A DNA stretch of 64,000 nucleotides, taken from Bacteroidales bacterium. GTDB lineage: Bacteria > Bacteroidota > Bacteroidia > Bacteroidales > F082. The translations under genes were made by a program, and so were the position numbers. The DNA lies in contig JAFRRE010000129.1 in NCBI GenBank assembly GCA_017428285.1, positions 10,124 through 74,123 on the forward strand, written 5' to 3'. Under the pieces are notes generated by a model. That model ran no database searches, had not been told where the DNA came from, and saw only the letters and a list, made by a program, of their open reading frames with translations. Positions 9,819 through 17,543 of this stretch are shown piece after piece. Position 1 is the first letter of the stretch. Every line of letters starts with the position of its first letter.

Positions 9819-12800
9819 TTATCTGTTGTTAGTTGGATTTTTCAGAGGAAGATTAGGTGTGGTCCCATTACCATTACCATTGCTATCACAATTATCAATA
9901 GCATCCTTTGTATCTGTAAGACAGGGGTCAAAATTACAATCATCATTATGAACAATGATTATCTGCGGCGAAGAAGATGATGAAGATGCCGTTCCACCGC
10001 CACCAGAACCGCCTCCACCACTGGCAGCAGGTGCGCCAGGAGTAGGGGTATATGGAACCGCCTCACATGCATAACCACCTATAATGCGCCACACATTGGC
10101 CCAGAACCAATTCTGTTTGTCACCACAGGTATAACACTGTTTGGTCTGTGTCAATGCTGAATATGGACATTCCGTTTCTTCCCTGCTTCCACCTCTACCT
10201 AATGCTTCCGAAACTGCCTGCGAACGCTGCCGTGTTCTCCTCGTCATACTGCAAGGAATCACTACGGAGGATTGTGCATGAAGTGTGTCAATCTCCGTTA
10301 TCAATGGGGTGAAATCATACAGCGGATGACCTGTCGGCGGATAAAGGGTGGCATCGTAAGTATCCACAAGGCCGTAATTGGTAATGATGTAATCGAACAC
10401 ATAACTCTCGCCTTCTTCCAGTTCGGGGAAGGTCTGTGGCATGTCAATCACCACCACGGGAACGGGAACATTGGTCTCGTAGTCCACAACAAGTTCAAAG
10501 GTGTATTCATCCTCAATCTCCGTTGGCACCACATTCCAAGAATAGCTGATGGCCTGATATTGCAGATAGATGTTCTGCGTGTTGGTTTGGCCGCCCTCAA
10601 TCTGTATCGTTGCTTGATATTCGGCATGATGCGGCGCGGTAATGCTCATCCTGTAATAGCCTTCGGGAATGTCCTCCACCGTAAACGTGCCGTCGCTGTC
10701 CGTCAAGCCTATAGCCACGGTCTGCAAAGAATAGTAGCCTTTTACGGTCACCGTGGCACCCGAAAGATGCTCGCCGTTGCCGTTGTAGGTGTAGTCGTCG
10801 GTCACGTCCACCAAGAGCATACCCGTAGAGTCGGAAACGGCAGTGATGGTGTAAGGTAACGACAAGCCGTCACCTCGCTCGCAGTTGATGGCGATGTTGC
10901 CCGAGTATTGCACCAAGGACGTGTTTTCATTGGCGGACAACCGCAGCGAGAAATAAGCCGAATCGTGGACGGCAATAGATGGCAGAGTGTCATTCCCCAC
11001 CACCGACAGCCAATCCACAAATGGAAGGTCCAAATAAACGCTTCCCGTCGGGCCAGTGCCATTGTTGTATAGCATCACATCCACAATCTTGCTGTTACCC
11101 TTGGTCATGGTGGTGGTGATATTGTTGGGTGCAGCATACAAGATGCCTCTCGGCTCCGCGCAATAGTACCAAGCACTAAAGTTCATGGAAGCACCTTCGG
11201 CACTTGACGCCACAAGTCTCACCTCCTCATAGTTGTTGCCGGAAGTCAAGGCCGAGCCTGTGACGCTGTATTCCAACACACCCTCTTCCATCCCCTGCAA
11301 ACTCAAAGGCTGGAAAGTGAATGAGCAGCCCTCGGGCAAGTTGGTGGCAGTCACTTGGATGTTGGTCAGCGGAATTTGGCTTCGGTTCCTAATCACAACG
11401 CTTCCCGTAGTGGTCTCGTTTTGCACCACATCCCAAAGAATCCAGCCGTTGGTGACGAGGTTCATGCCAGGGATGTTGAAGTCATCGTGAACAGCGGTGC
11501 TGTTATGCCCCACCCTACCCGAATTGATGGTGTAATACCCCGACTCGGAATAGGCCGGCACGAAATCCACGGAGAAATGGCCATCGTTGCCAGTCGTGGC
11601 AAACAGCGAGCGCGTTGTACCCATCACCATCACTTTCACCTCCACCTCGGCTCCAGCCATAGGGTTGTTGTTAACGTCCGTCACCGTTCCATAAATCGGG
11701 ATGGTGGAGTTCATCTCAAAAATGTCTTGCGTAACGTATGTATTGAATACGAACATGTCTGCAAGGCTTCCCGTAAGTTGCACCGTTTGGGTGAGCGTTC
11801 CCGTAGTAATGACCAAGTTGGCGGTGTAGTTGTATTGTACCGCTGTCGGGCTGAAAGTCACCATCAGCGAGCCGCCCGTAAGACCATTCCAGTTGGAGCC
11901 TTGCTCGAAGGAGAACATAGAGGCATCTTCGCCGGTAATCTGCAAAGTGATGGCATCGTCCAAAGCATTGCCGCTGACAAACATATTCATGGAAACGCTA
12001 TCGTTCAGCACCACTTCACCAAAAGCGAGGCTGTTCGTGCTGACATTCATTGACGGCGATATGTTCAAGGAGAAACTTCTAACGCTGCTTGTCGATGAAA
12101 AACAAGTATTGACCGCCTCAACATACCAATTATAGGTTTGGTGGTTCTGCAACGAGGAAACATAACAACTCCTATTATATATATTGCCCGCAAAAGGCAC
12201 GCTCGGAGTAGGGTCGTTGGCATTCCACAAGTACAGATTATAGTATTCCGCCCCTGAAACCGCATCCCAAGAGAAGGTTATCGGCAGCGATGTGAATGGG
12301 TAGTTGTTAGTGGGGGTCATACCGGCAAACTCGCCCAAAGGCGTATTGAAGAACTCCAACGACAAAGCGTAAATGCTATCGCAGCCATGGACAGTTTGCA
12401 GCGAGTCGTAATAGATGCCGCTTTCAGTATAAGTGTATCCGTGCCAATAAAAAGGAGTCATTTCACAAAGCGTGGTGTCTTCCTCGAAATAATAGGTGGA
12501 ATGAACCGTGAGAGCGAGATTGACGATGCTGTCGTAGTTGAAAGCAGGGTGAAACACCATGGAATAATTACCTAACCCCATTTCGGGTTGTATGATCTCA
12601 AAGCCGTTTTCAAGATAATCTTCTCCGTAACAGATTTCAGCATAGATAGTGGTATCAAGGACGATAATCTCCACGAAATTGGCCACAAAAGTAGAGTCAT
12701 CTGTCACGGTGAAGCTATAAGTTGTGCTATCAGAAACAATGTTTCCCTCATTTGACCAATTCTCAAAGACATAGCCTTGGTTGGCCGTGGCTGCAAGCAT

Positions 12801-13766
12801 ACAAGTATCGCCTAATTCATACCACCCCTGCCCGCTCAACGTACCTGCTCCTGTTGGATTGGCTATCGTTATGATAATGTGTCCATCGGTCATGTGTTTT
12901 TCAAAAGTATAGCTTTGTGTTGTGGTAAGTGCCTCACTCTCAAGCAAAATATAAACAGTGTGTTCACCTTCTCCAAGCAAAAGAGTGTTCAACTGAATCA
13001 TTCCCGTCCCAAACGGTCCAGATTGTTCATGCTCAAAGTCCTCGTCGAACCAGCAATGATAGGTCACGTTTTCGGGATTTGCTGGATTGATTTGTTCAGG
13101 CATCTTGTAGAACATATAACTTCGTGTGGAGGTCAACCCTTCGCCCTCCAATGCCACATACAAGAGGTGAATACCGCTTTCAAGACCTTCAGCATCCAAC
13201 AGGAACTGTCCAGTTCCGAACGGTCCAGTCTGCTTGTGTTCAAAATCCTCGTCGAACCAACAATGATAGGTTACATTTTCGGGATCAACCGAATTGATTT
13301 GTTCGGGCATTTTGTAGAACATATAACTTCGCGTGGAACTCAATCCATCGCACTCCAATGCCACATACAAGAGGTGAATACCGCTTTCAAGACCTTCAGC
13401 ATCCAACAGGAACTGTCCAGTTCCGAATGGTCCTGTCTGCTCGTGCTCGAAATCCTCGTCGAACCAGCAATGATAGGTCACGTTTTCGGGATTCACCGGA
13501 TTGATTTGCTCGGGTATCTTGTAGAACAAGTAGTTTCGCGCTGCGCACCACATTCCCGTTGTGTCTTTAACTTGTATGAACAATACATGAATGCCGTCTG
13601 AGAGCGAAGCGCCATCAAGCTCCATTTGCGCCGTGTTGCTGTTGAAATTCACCGTCACAGTCTGCGGTGGTTCTTGATCAAACCAATACTGGCATTGATA
13701 TAGCGACTGCGACTTCACTATCAAGCACTGCAACAGGCAGATGATTATAAAAAGTCGTCGTTTCAT
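9819..13766 (-). CDS. Large secreted repeat protein with Ig/CnaB-like and InlB-type repeats
   Basis: A 1315-aa exported protein with signal peptide MKRRLFIIICLLQCLIVKSQS. Residues about 20-260 hold one diverged and three nearly identical 69-aa units around YHCWFDEDFEHEQTGPFG. Next come an InlB/Listeria-Bacteroides-type repeat (about 275-350), a fibronectin-like segment, HYR/ASPM-like beta domains, and two carboxypeptidase-regulatory-like folds (GTVTDVNNNPMAGAEVEV; LSGATVTVKGYYSL). The C-terminus lacks a T9SS sorting domain. It has instead a CPYS/CYTCGDK cysteine-containing stretch, a GGGGSGGGG-type linker, a Ser run and an Asn/Asp-rich tail. It lies between the beta-helix gene (19 bp upstream) and the C10 protease (35 bp downstream). 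Function unknown; adhesin or structural surface protein is likely. Confidence 0.8.
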   Translation of the reverse strand: MKRRLFIIICLLQCLIVKSQSLYQCQYWFDQEPPQTVTVNFNSNTAQMELDGASLSDGIHVLFIQVKDTTGMWCAARNYLFYKIPEQINPVNPENVTYHCWFDEDFEHEQTGPFGTGQFLLDAEGLESGIHLLYVALECDGLSSTRSYMFYKMPEQINSVDPENVTYHCWFDEDFEHKQTGPFGTGQFLLDAEGLESGIHLLYVALEGEGLTSTRSYMFYKMPEQINPANPENVTYHCWFDEDFEHEQSGPFGTGMIQLNTLLLGEGEHTVYILLESEALTTTQSYTFEKHMTDGHIIITIANPTGAGTLSGQGWYELGDTCMLAATANQGYVFENWSNEGNIVSDSTTYSFTVTDDSTFVANFVEIIVLDTTIYAEICYGEDYLENGFEIIQPEMGLGNYSMVFHPAFNYDSIVNLALTVHSTYYFEEDTTLCEMTPFYWHGYTYTESGIYYDSLQTVHGCDSIYALSLEFFNTPLGEFAGMTPTNNYPFTSLPITFSWDAVSGAEYYNLYLWNANDPTPSVPFAGNIYNRSCYVSSLQNHQTYNWYVEAVNTCFSSTSSVRSFSLNISPSMNVSTNSLAFGEVVLNDSVSMNMFVSGNALDDAITLQITGEDASMFSFEQGSNWNGLTGGSLMVTFSPTAVQYNYTANLVITTGTLTQTVQLTGSLADMFVFNTYVTQDIFEMNSTIPIYGTVTDVNNNPMAGAEVEVKVMVMGTTRSLFATTGNDGHFSVDFVPAYSESGYYTINSGRVGHNSTAVHDDFNIPGMNLVTNGWILWDVVQNETTTGSVVIRNRSQIPLTNIQVTATNLPEGCSFTFQPLSLQGMEEGVLEYSVTGSALTSGNNYEEVRLVASSAEGASMNFSAWYYCAEPRGILYAAPNNITTTMTKGNSKIVDVMLYNNGTGPTGSVYLDLPFVDWLSVVGNDTLPSIAVHDSAYFSLRLSANENTSLVQYSGNIAINCERGDGLSLPYTITAVSDSTGMLLVDVTDDYTYNGNGEHLSGATVTVKGYYSLQTVAIGLTDSDGTFTVEDIPEGYYRMSITAPHHAEYQATIQIEGGQTNTQNIYLQYQAISYSWNVVPTEIEDEYTFELVVDYETNVPVPVVVIDMPQTFPELEEGESYVFDYIITNYGLVDTYDATLYPPTGHPLYDFTPLITEIDTLHAQSSVVIPCSMTRRTRQRSQAVSEALGRGGSREETECPYSALTQTKQCYTCGDKQNWFWANVWRIIGGYACEAVPYTPTPGAPAASGGGGSGGGGTASSSSSSPQIIIVHNDDCNFDPCLTDTKDAIDNCDSNGNGNGTTPNLPLKNPTNNR
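13000..13530 (-). repeat. Tandem 207-bp in-frame repeats
   Basis: Three copies of a 207-bp unit (69 codons) follow each other at an exact period; the string GTCGAACCA recurs at 13044, 13251 and 13458. The copies are nearly identical at DNA level, indicating recent duplication or ongoing gene conversion within the 1315-aa protein gene. Outer boundaries are approximate. Confidence 0.85.
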
Positions 13767-13785
13767 CGGTCCAAAATTTAAGGCA

Positions 13786-14814
13786 TTAATCTTCCGGACC
13801 GATTAGCTCCATCTCCACATTCAATTTCTTGTTCTCATCCGTTTGCCCCGCCACATTGCAATTCTTCAGTATCATATAGGAAGGTCGTGTTTTATACGGT
13901 GTGATGCCCCCATAAATGCCCACTTCCGTACCATCGTGGCCTAAGAAACTTGTGGCCACATCGTTTTTCAATTGATAGATGTTATCGTATGAGATGGTTC
14001 CGTCAAAAGTCTCAAACACATCTGAATAGTTGTTCACTTCCATATTGCTTGTGTTCAATTGGTCTTCAAACAATGATGTTTCGCCTGTTTTTATATTGAT
14101 GCAGTTGAAAAAAGTGTTATTTGAAACATTATGTCCTGAAACTGTAGAGATAATACTGTTATAGGCAACTATATTGTTGATGGGCAATCCATCATCAAAC
14201 ACTATCACTGAATTGTAGATGTTGGTGGGATTGTATATGTCATTGTGAAAATATGAAGTAAATCTTACGACACTGTTAGTAATGGATGTGCAATGATGAC
14301 GATATAAATTATAATTACTGATGATACAATTATTGAATTGACAAGACATTTGAGTATAACCTCCACCATTTATTATTCCATTAATGTTACATTTTACAAA
14401 TTTAAAATAACTAAATGAACACCAGTTATTTGAAATACCAATAGTTCCATTAAAACATATACCTTCAAAAGTAATATTATTGGTTCTTAAGCCAATATCA
14501 CTTGAAATAATTGTAGGCAATACATTTATAACGGTATCCAACACACACCCAGCCCCACGAATGGAGATGGATTTACTAATGTTTATACCATCGAAAGTAC
14601 CGCTCGAAAGCGTAATAACATCACCATCAGCGGCAGCATTGTAAGCAGAGGAAAAAGCATTTTGGCCATAAAACACACCAGTAATGGTGTCATTGTGTTG
14701 TAAAGTGGCCACTTGGTTTTGTGCAAGTGCATTCTTCATCCCCACCACACTCAGCAGCAGGACAAATAGGGCGGCACTCAAAGCCTTTTCGAATTGTAAA
14801 GATTTTGCTTTCAT
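13786..14814 (-). CDS. Secreted right-handed beta-helix protein
   Basis: A 342-aa exported protein with signal peptide ending near NALAQN. It carries a pectin-lyase-like beta-helix pattern: SAYNAAADGDVITLSSGTF is the usual opening of Bacteroidota beta-helix proteins, followed by short repeating strands rich in N and I (NNITFEGICF, ITNSVVRFTS, IYNSVIVF). No polysaccharide-lyase active site is recognisable, so a structural or glycan-binding role is as likely as catalysis. First gene of the operon with the 1315-aa protein and C10 protease. No T9SS domain is present; the C-terminus (LNVEMELIGPED) is unusual. Locally more AT-rich in the middle than the downstream genes. Confidence 0.75.
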   Translation of the reverse strand: MKAKSLQFEKALSAALFVLLLSVVGMKNALAQNQVATLQHNDTITGVFYGQNAFSSAYNAAADGDVITLSSGTFDGINISKSISIRGAGCVLDTVINVLPTIISSDIGLRTNNITFEGICFNGTIGISNNWCSFSYFKFVKCNINGIINGGGYTQMSCQFNNCIISNYNLYRHHCTSITNSVVRFTSYFHNDIYNPTNIYNSVIVFDDGLPINNIVAYNSIISTVSGHNVSNNTFFNCINIKTGETSLFEDQLNTSNMEVNNYSDVFETFDGTISYDNIYQLKNDVATSFLGHDGTEVGIYGGITPYKTRPSYMILKNCNVAGQTDENKKLNVEMELIGPED

Positions 14815-14914
14815 TTGTTTAAGTATTTAATGAATTAATAATAGTGTTTTCTATTTTTTATCCTTTTCCCGAGCGGGCAATAAAAAAAACGAAGGCTTTA
14901 CTTTTATATTAATT

Positions 14915-15033
14915 GGTATCGGAGGCCTTCGACTGCCTATGCATCACAATTAATTCAGTAAAGCCCACGTGAAAACACGTGAGCATTGGCTTTACTGCCT
15001 GCGATGCATTGGAAGTGTCGAAGTTTCCGATAC
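14915..15033 (+). repeat. Long imperfect hairpin element, copy A
   Basis: A nested inverted repeat. Outer arms pair GTATCGG with CCGATAC (14917 and 15027 regions), ATGCATC (14939-14945) pairs with GATGCAT (15003-15009), and CAGTAAAGCC (14956-14965) pairs perfectly with GGCTTTACTG (14988-14997). The tip is a CACGTG-AAAA-CACGTG hairpin followed by an unpaired AGCATT. The same tip architecture occurs in copy B at 45153-45302. It could be a structured RNA, a cruciform regulatory site, or a non-autonomous repeat; strand assignment is arbitrary. Confidence 0.6.
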
Positions 15034-15183
15034 ACAAGCGCTTAAGCTAACGCTATTTTATTTTATGTCTCGTAGAGAGTTATTATCCCATTCAATTATA
15101 TTTGGTTAAACTTTTGTTTCGTTAATGTGGGGGCAAATATAATGATTTTGTGGTTGCATCAGTTTCCTTTTGGAAATTATTGT

Positions 15184-15191
15184 TATTTTTG
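15184..15191 (+). promoter_or_regulatory. Bacteroidota -7 promoter box, first TA module
   Basis: TATTTTTG fits TAnnTTTG and is 24 bp before the antitoxin ATG at 15215. Confidence 0.45.
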
Positions 15192-15214
15192 CAGGCGAAA
15201 CAAAAAAAAACAAG

Positions 15215-15469
15215 ATGATGACAGCGGTACAGATAAATGCGGAATTGTTTCGCACTATGAGCGAAATTGCCGACGATGAAGGACTGATGATGAAACTCTT
15301 GAAATACGCCAAGAAATTGGCCGCCACCAAAGAAGATGAGACTTTGGTGTCGAAAGAAGAATTCATGGCCAGCCTTGACCGTGGGGAGGAAGAGTACAAG
15401 CAGGGACAATGCGTCCGCTTGTTGCCTGGAGAATCAGTATCAGATATGCTAAGGAGGAGCGGATACTGA
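15215..15469 (+). CDS. Putative antitoxin of a YoeB-type TA module (module 1)
   Basis: An 84-aa protein (MMTAVQINAELFRTMSEIADDEG) encoded directly upstream of, and overlapping by one base (TGATG), a YoeB-family toxin. The pattern helix - KLLKYAKKLAA - VSKEEFMASLDRGEEEY is shared with the antitoxin at 17014, so the two are paralogues. The N-terminal part probably dimerises and binds the operator; the acidic C-terminus probably wraps the toxin. I chose the ATG at 15215, after AAACAAGATG, over the start at 15170, which would lie upstream of the promoter box. Function is assigned by context. Confidence 0.75.
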   Translation: MMTAVQINAELFRTMSEIADDEGLMMKLLKYAKKLAATKEDETLVSKEEFMASLDRGEEEYKQGQCVRLLPGESVSDMLRRSGY

Positions 15470-15741
15470 TGTATAGCATTGATTTCACCACCGAAGCACT
15501 CGAAGGTTTGGCAAAACTGGAAAAGAGCGAGCCTAAAGTCTTTGCCAAAGCCGTGCGTTTCATTGATGAACTAAAAGAGCATCCCAAGACAGGCCTGGGA
15601 CATCCTGAACCGCTAAAAGGCAAGCCTGAAGGACGATGGAGCCGCGAGATCACAAAGAAGCACCGCCTCGTCTATCGTATTTTTGAAGAAGATATCCTTG
15701 TCCTTGTGCTCAGGAGTTACGGGCATTACGAGGACAAATAA
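15469..15741 (+). CDS. YoeB-family mRNA endonuclease toxin (module 1)
   Basis: A 90-aa Txe/YoeB toxin, a RelE-fold ribosome-dependent mRNA interferase. Characteristic segments are GHPEPLKGKPEG, RWSREITKKHRLVYRI and the C-terminal SYGHYED, with the conserved Arg and His-Tyr of the YoeB active site. The ATG overlaps the antitoxin stop, which fixes the start and indicates translational coupling. It is about 65% similar by eye to the module 2 toxin at 17271, on the other side of the EEP gene. Confidence 0.88.
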   Translation: MYSIDFTTEALEGLAKLEKSEPKVFAKAVRFIDELKEHPKTGLGHPEPLKGKPEGRWSREITKKHRLVYRIFEEDILVLVLRSYGHYEDK

Positions 15742-15814
15742 GCGTTTTGTATCACTGCGAAACCTCATTCCACGAAATCGAAGATTAACTACGTTAAAGT
15801 AAACAACGTATCAC

Positions 15815-16930
15815 CTACCTCACCAAATCGATATACACCGGCAAGTGGTCACTAAATCCGCCAAAATAACGAGGCCCGATGTAAGTGCGGAAGAGCTTTT
15901 TGCCGTGATAGGTTTCATCTTCCTCCAGCATAAAGTCAGCATGGAAGATGCGGGCGCTACCCTCTTGGTAATGAAGCCCTCTACCATTCTCCATCAATGC
16001 AGGCGTAACAATGATTTGGTCAAAGATCTGCCAATCGGTTTGGTGTTTCAAGGTGCCTTCAAAGCCTAAACCATCGTTCTTCCCGAACAAGTTGATGAGG
16101 CAGCCTTCTTCCAGCTCGCTGGGATGCCGCGCCCGCAGCACATCGTAGACACTCGGGTCGGTGGGACAGTCATTCAAGTCGCCCATCATTATGACTTTAG
16201 GATGATATCCTTCTGGTGCTGCCGCCATTATGGAGTCGACTTTGGCACGCAGGATTGCTGCCGAACACGAACGCGAGCCTACCGTTTCCAACTCGCCGCT
16301 GTACCGGCTCGGCCAGTGATTGACGAAGACGTGGATGGTGTCAATTGTTTGAATCGGCCCTTCGACGGGCTCAGGGGCCTTAGCTTTGGCGGTCGTTGAG
16401 CCCTGAGCCTGTCGAAGGGTCGAAACGCCGCCTTCCACTGCAATGAATTTAGCATACAAAATATCCCTCGAATGATAAGCCGTATCCTCAGGGTTGTAAT
16501 AGGGAAACACGGCGCTCTCCACCAATTGGAAATGGTCTAGGGAATACACAATGGCGGGATCAATGCCGCGCTTGTCGGGGCCTTCATAATGCACCCAGCG
16601 GTAGTTGTGTTTTTTCAGCGGGGTCTGCTCAAAAAGGGCACTCAGCACATACTCGTTCTCCACCTCGCACATGCCCAAGATGCCCAAGGGACGGTTCTCC
16701 GACATGGCTAGGATAGCCTTGTACATGTTGTTGCGTTTGCGGTAGAAACGAGTTTTGGTCCAATGTTGCATGCCATCCTCGGTGAAGGCATTGTAGGTCT
16801 TGGTGCTGTCCACAAAGGGGTCGAAGAAGTTCTCCATGTTCCAGAAGGCGACGCGGACGGGCTCATTCGTTTGCGCTTGAACGAACATCACCGCCAACAT
16901 AATGCAAAGCAGAAAAAACAGCCTTTTCAT
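15815..16930 (-). CDS. Secreted endonuclease/exonuclease/phosphatase family protein
   Basis: A 371-aa exported member of the EEP (DNase I/exonuclease III-like) fold. A signal peptide (MKRLFFLLCIMLAVMFVQAQ) is followed by VAFWNMENFFDP, the typical Asn motif of the fold. Other motifs are CEVENEYVL (metal-binding Glu), NHWPSR, MGDLNDCP and the terminal FSDHLPVYID (catalytic Asp-His). Substrate (DNA, RNA or phosphoester) cannot be told. I chose 16930 because it gives the signal peptide; upstream codons to 17005 overlap the promoter region of the divergent TA module. Oddity: residues about 171-191 are encoded by a REP-like palindrome (see repeat at 16357), adding a TLRQAQGS/PEPVEG insert. Confidence 0.85.
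   Translation of the reverse strand: MKRLFFLLCIMLAVMFVQAQTNEPVRVAFWNMENFFDPFVDSTKTYNAFTEDGMQHWTKTRFYRKRNNMYKAILAMSENRPLGILGMCEVENEYVLSALFEQTPLKKHNYRWVHYEGPDKRGIDPAIVYSLDHFQLVESAVFPYYNPEDTAYHSRDILYAKFIAVEGGVSTLRQAQGSTTAKAKAPEPVEGPIQTIDTIHVFVNHWPSRYSGELETVGSRSCSAAILRAKVDSIMAAAPEGYHPKVIMMGDLNDCPTDPSVYDVLRARHPSELEEGCLINLFGKNDGLGFEGTLKHQTDWQIFDQIIVTPALMENGRGLHYQEGSARIFHADFMLEEDETYHGKKLFRTYIGPRYFGGFSDHLPVYIDLVR
16357..16420. repeat. REP-like palindrome inserted inside the EEP gene
   Basis: Arms CCCTTCGACGGGCTCAGG (16358-16375) and CCTGAGCCTGTCGAAGGG (16402-16419) form an imperfect 18-bp inverted repeat. The same family appears at 25983-26053 between the transketolase genes. Here it is read in frame and adds about 21 residues. 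Confidence 0.85.
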
Positions 16931-16950
16931 ATTGTGACATAGTTTTGGGA

Positions 16951-16958
16951 CAAAAATA
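16951..16958 (-). promoter_or_regulatory. Bacteroidota -7 promoter box for the EEP gene
   Basis: On the minus strand TATTTTTG fits TAnnTTTG and lies about 20 bp before the chosen EEP start at 16930. This supports that start. Confidence 0.45.
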
Positions 16959-16979
16959 GTGTTTTTAGAGAAAAGTTCG

Positions 16980-16987
16980 TATATTTG
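16980..16987 (+). promoter_or_regulatory. Bacteroidota -7 promoter box, second TA module
   Basis: TATATTTG fits TAnnTTTG and is 27 bp before the antitoxin ATG at 17014. It is back to back with the EEP promoter box. Confidence 0.5.
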
Positions 16988-17013
16988 CAGCATATTAAAA
17001 ATCAATAAAAAAC

Positions 17014-17268
17014 ATGACTGCTGTACAAATGGCTAATATGAATGCTGAGATACTTCGCAACCTAGGCACATTGGCAGAAGACGAAGACATGCTTAAGCGC
17101 GTGGCAAAATACCTTCGCAAACTAGTAAGAGAAAAAGAAGATCCAACTTTAATGAGCAAAGAGGAATTCTATGCCCAACTTGATGAAGCAGAACAACAAA
17201 TTGCAGAAGGCAACTGCTCTACTTTCAGCAATTTAGAAGAAATGAACGCATGGCTTAATTCGCTTTGA
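17014..17268 (+). CDS. Putative antitoxin of a YoeB-type TA module (module 2)
   Basis: An 84-aa protein (MTAVQMANMNAEILRNLGTLAEDEDMLKRVAKYLRKL), the paralogue of the module 1 antitoxin. It shares the TAVQ start, the K-helix, and the (M/V)SKEEF motif before an acidic tail. It lies 2 bp upstream of the YoeB toxin. Assignment as antitoxin rests on this pairing and on the duplicate pair at 15215-15741. Confidence 0.75.
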   Translation: MTAVQMANMNAEILRNLGTLAEDEDMLKRVAKYLRKLVREKEDPTLMSKEEFYAQLDEAEQQIAEGNCSTFSNLEEMNAWLNSL

Positions 17269-17270
17269 TA

Positions 17271-17543
17271 ATGTATACAATAACCTATGCACAAAAAGCC
17301 AAAGAGGGTCTTGAAAAACTAAAAAGAAGTGAGCCTTCTAGTTTTAAAAAAGCCGTGAAACTGCTTCAAGAGATAGCATTTCATCCTACAACAGGGACGG
17401 GGCATCCCGAACCGCTTAAAGGCAAACCCGAGAATCGATGGAGCCGACAGATCTCAAAAAAACACCGACTAGTCTATTGCATTTTTGAGACCGAAGTACA
17501 TATTGACGTTCTATCAACATATGGTCACTACAACGAAAAGTGA
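17271..17543 (+). CDS. YoeB-family mRNA endonuclease toxin (module 2)
   Basis: A 90-aa YoeB/Txe toxin with GHPEPLKGKPEN, RWSRQISKKHRLVYCIF and C-terminal STYGHYNEK. I chose the ATG at 17271 rather than the TTG at 17265 because it matches the module 1 toxin N-terminus (MYSIDF / MYTITY). Its stop overlaps the GTG start of the DUF5106 gene by 4 bases (GTGA), so that gene is probably co-transcribed and translationally coupled. Confidence 0.88.
   Translation: MYTITYAQKAKEGLEKLKRSEPSSFKKAVKLLQEIAFHPTTGTGHPEPLKGKPENRWSRQISKKHRLVYCIFETEVHIDVLSTYGHYNEK

Larger units (their letters stand above)
14815..15214. other. 400-bp divergent intergenic region
   Basis: Separates the beta-helix operon (minus) from the first TA module (plus). 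It holds a roughly 120-bp imperfect hairpin (annotated separately), an AT-rich stretch, and the TA promoter box at 15184. No credible ORF was found in it. Confidence 0.7.

Noticed and set aside
14915..15033. Retron msr/msd or riboswitch of known class
   Set aside because: No reverse transcriptase in the window, and I could not match the core to a riboswitch consensus I know.
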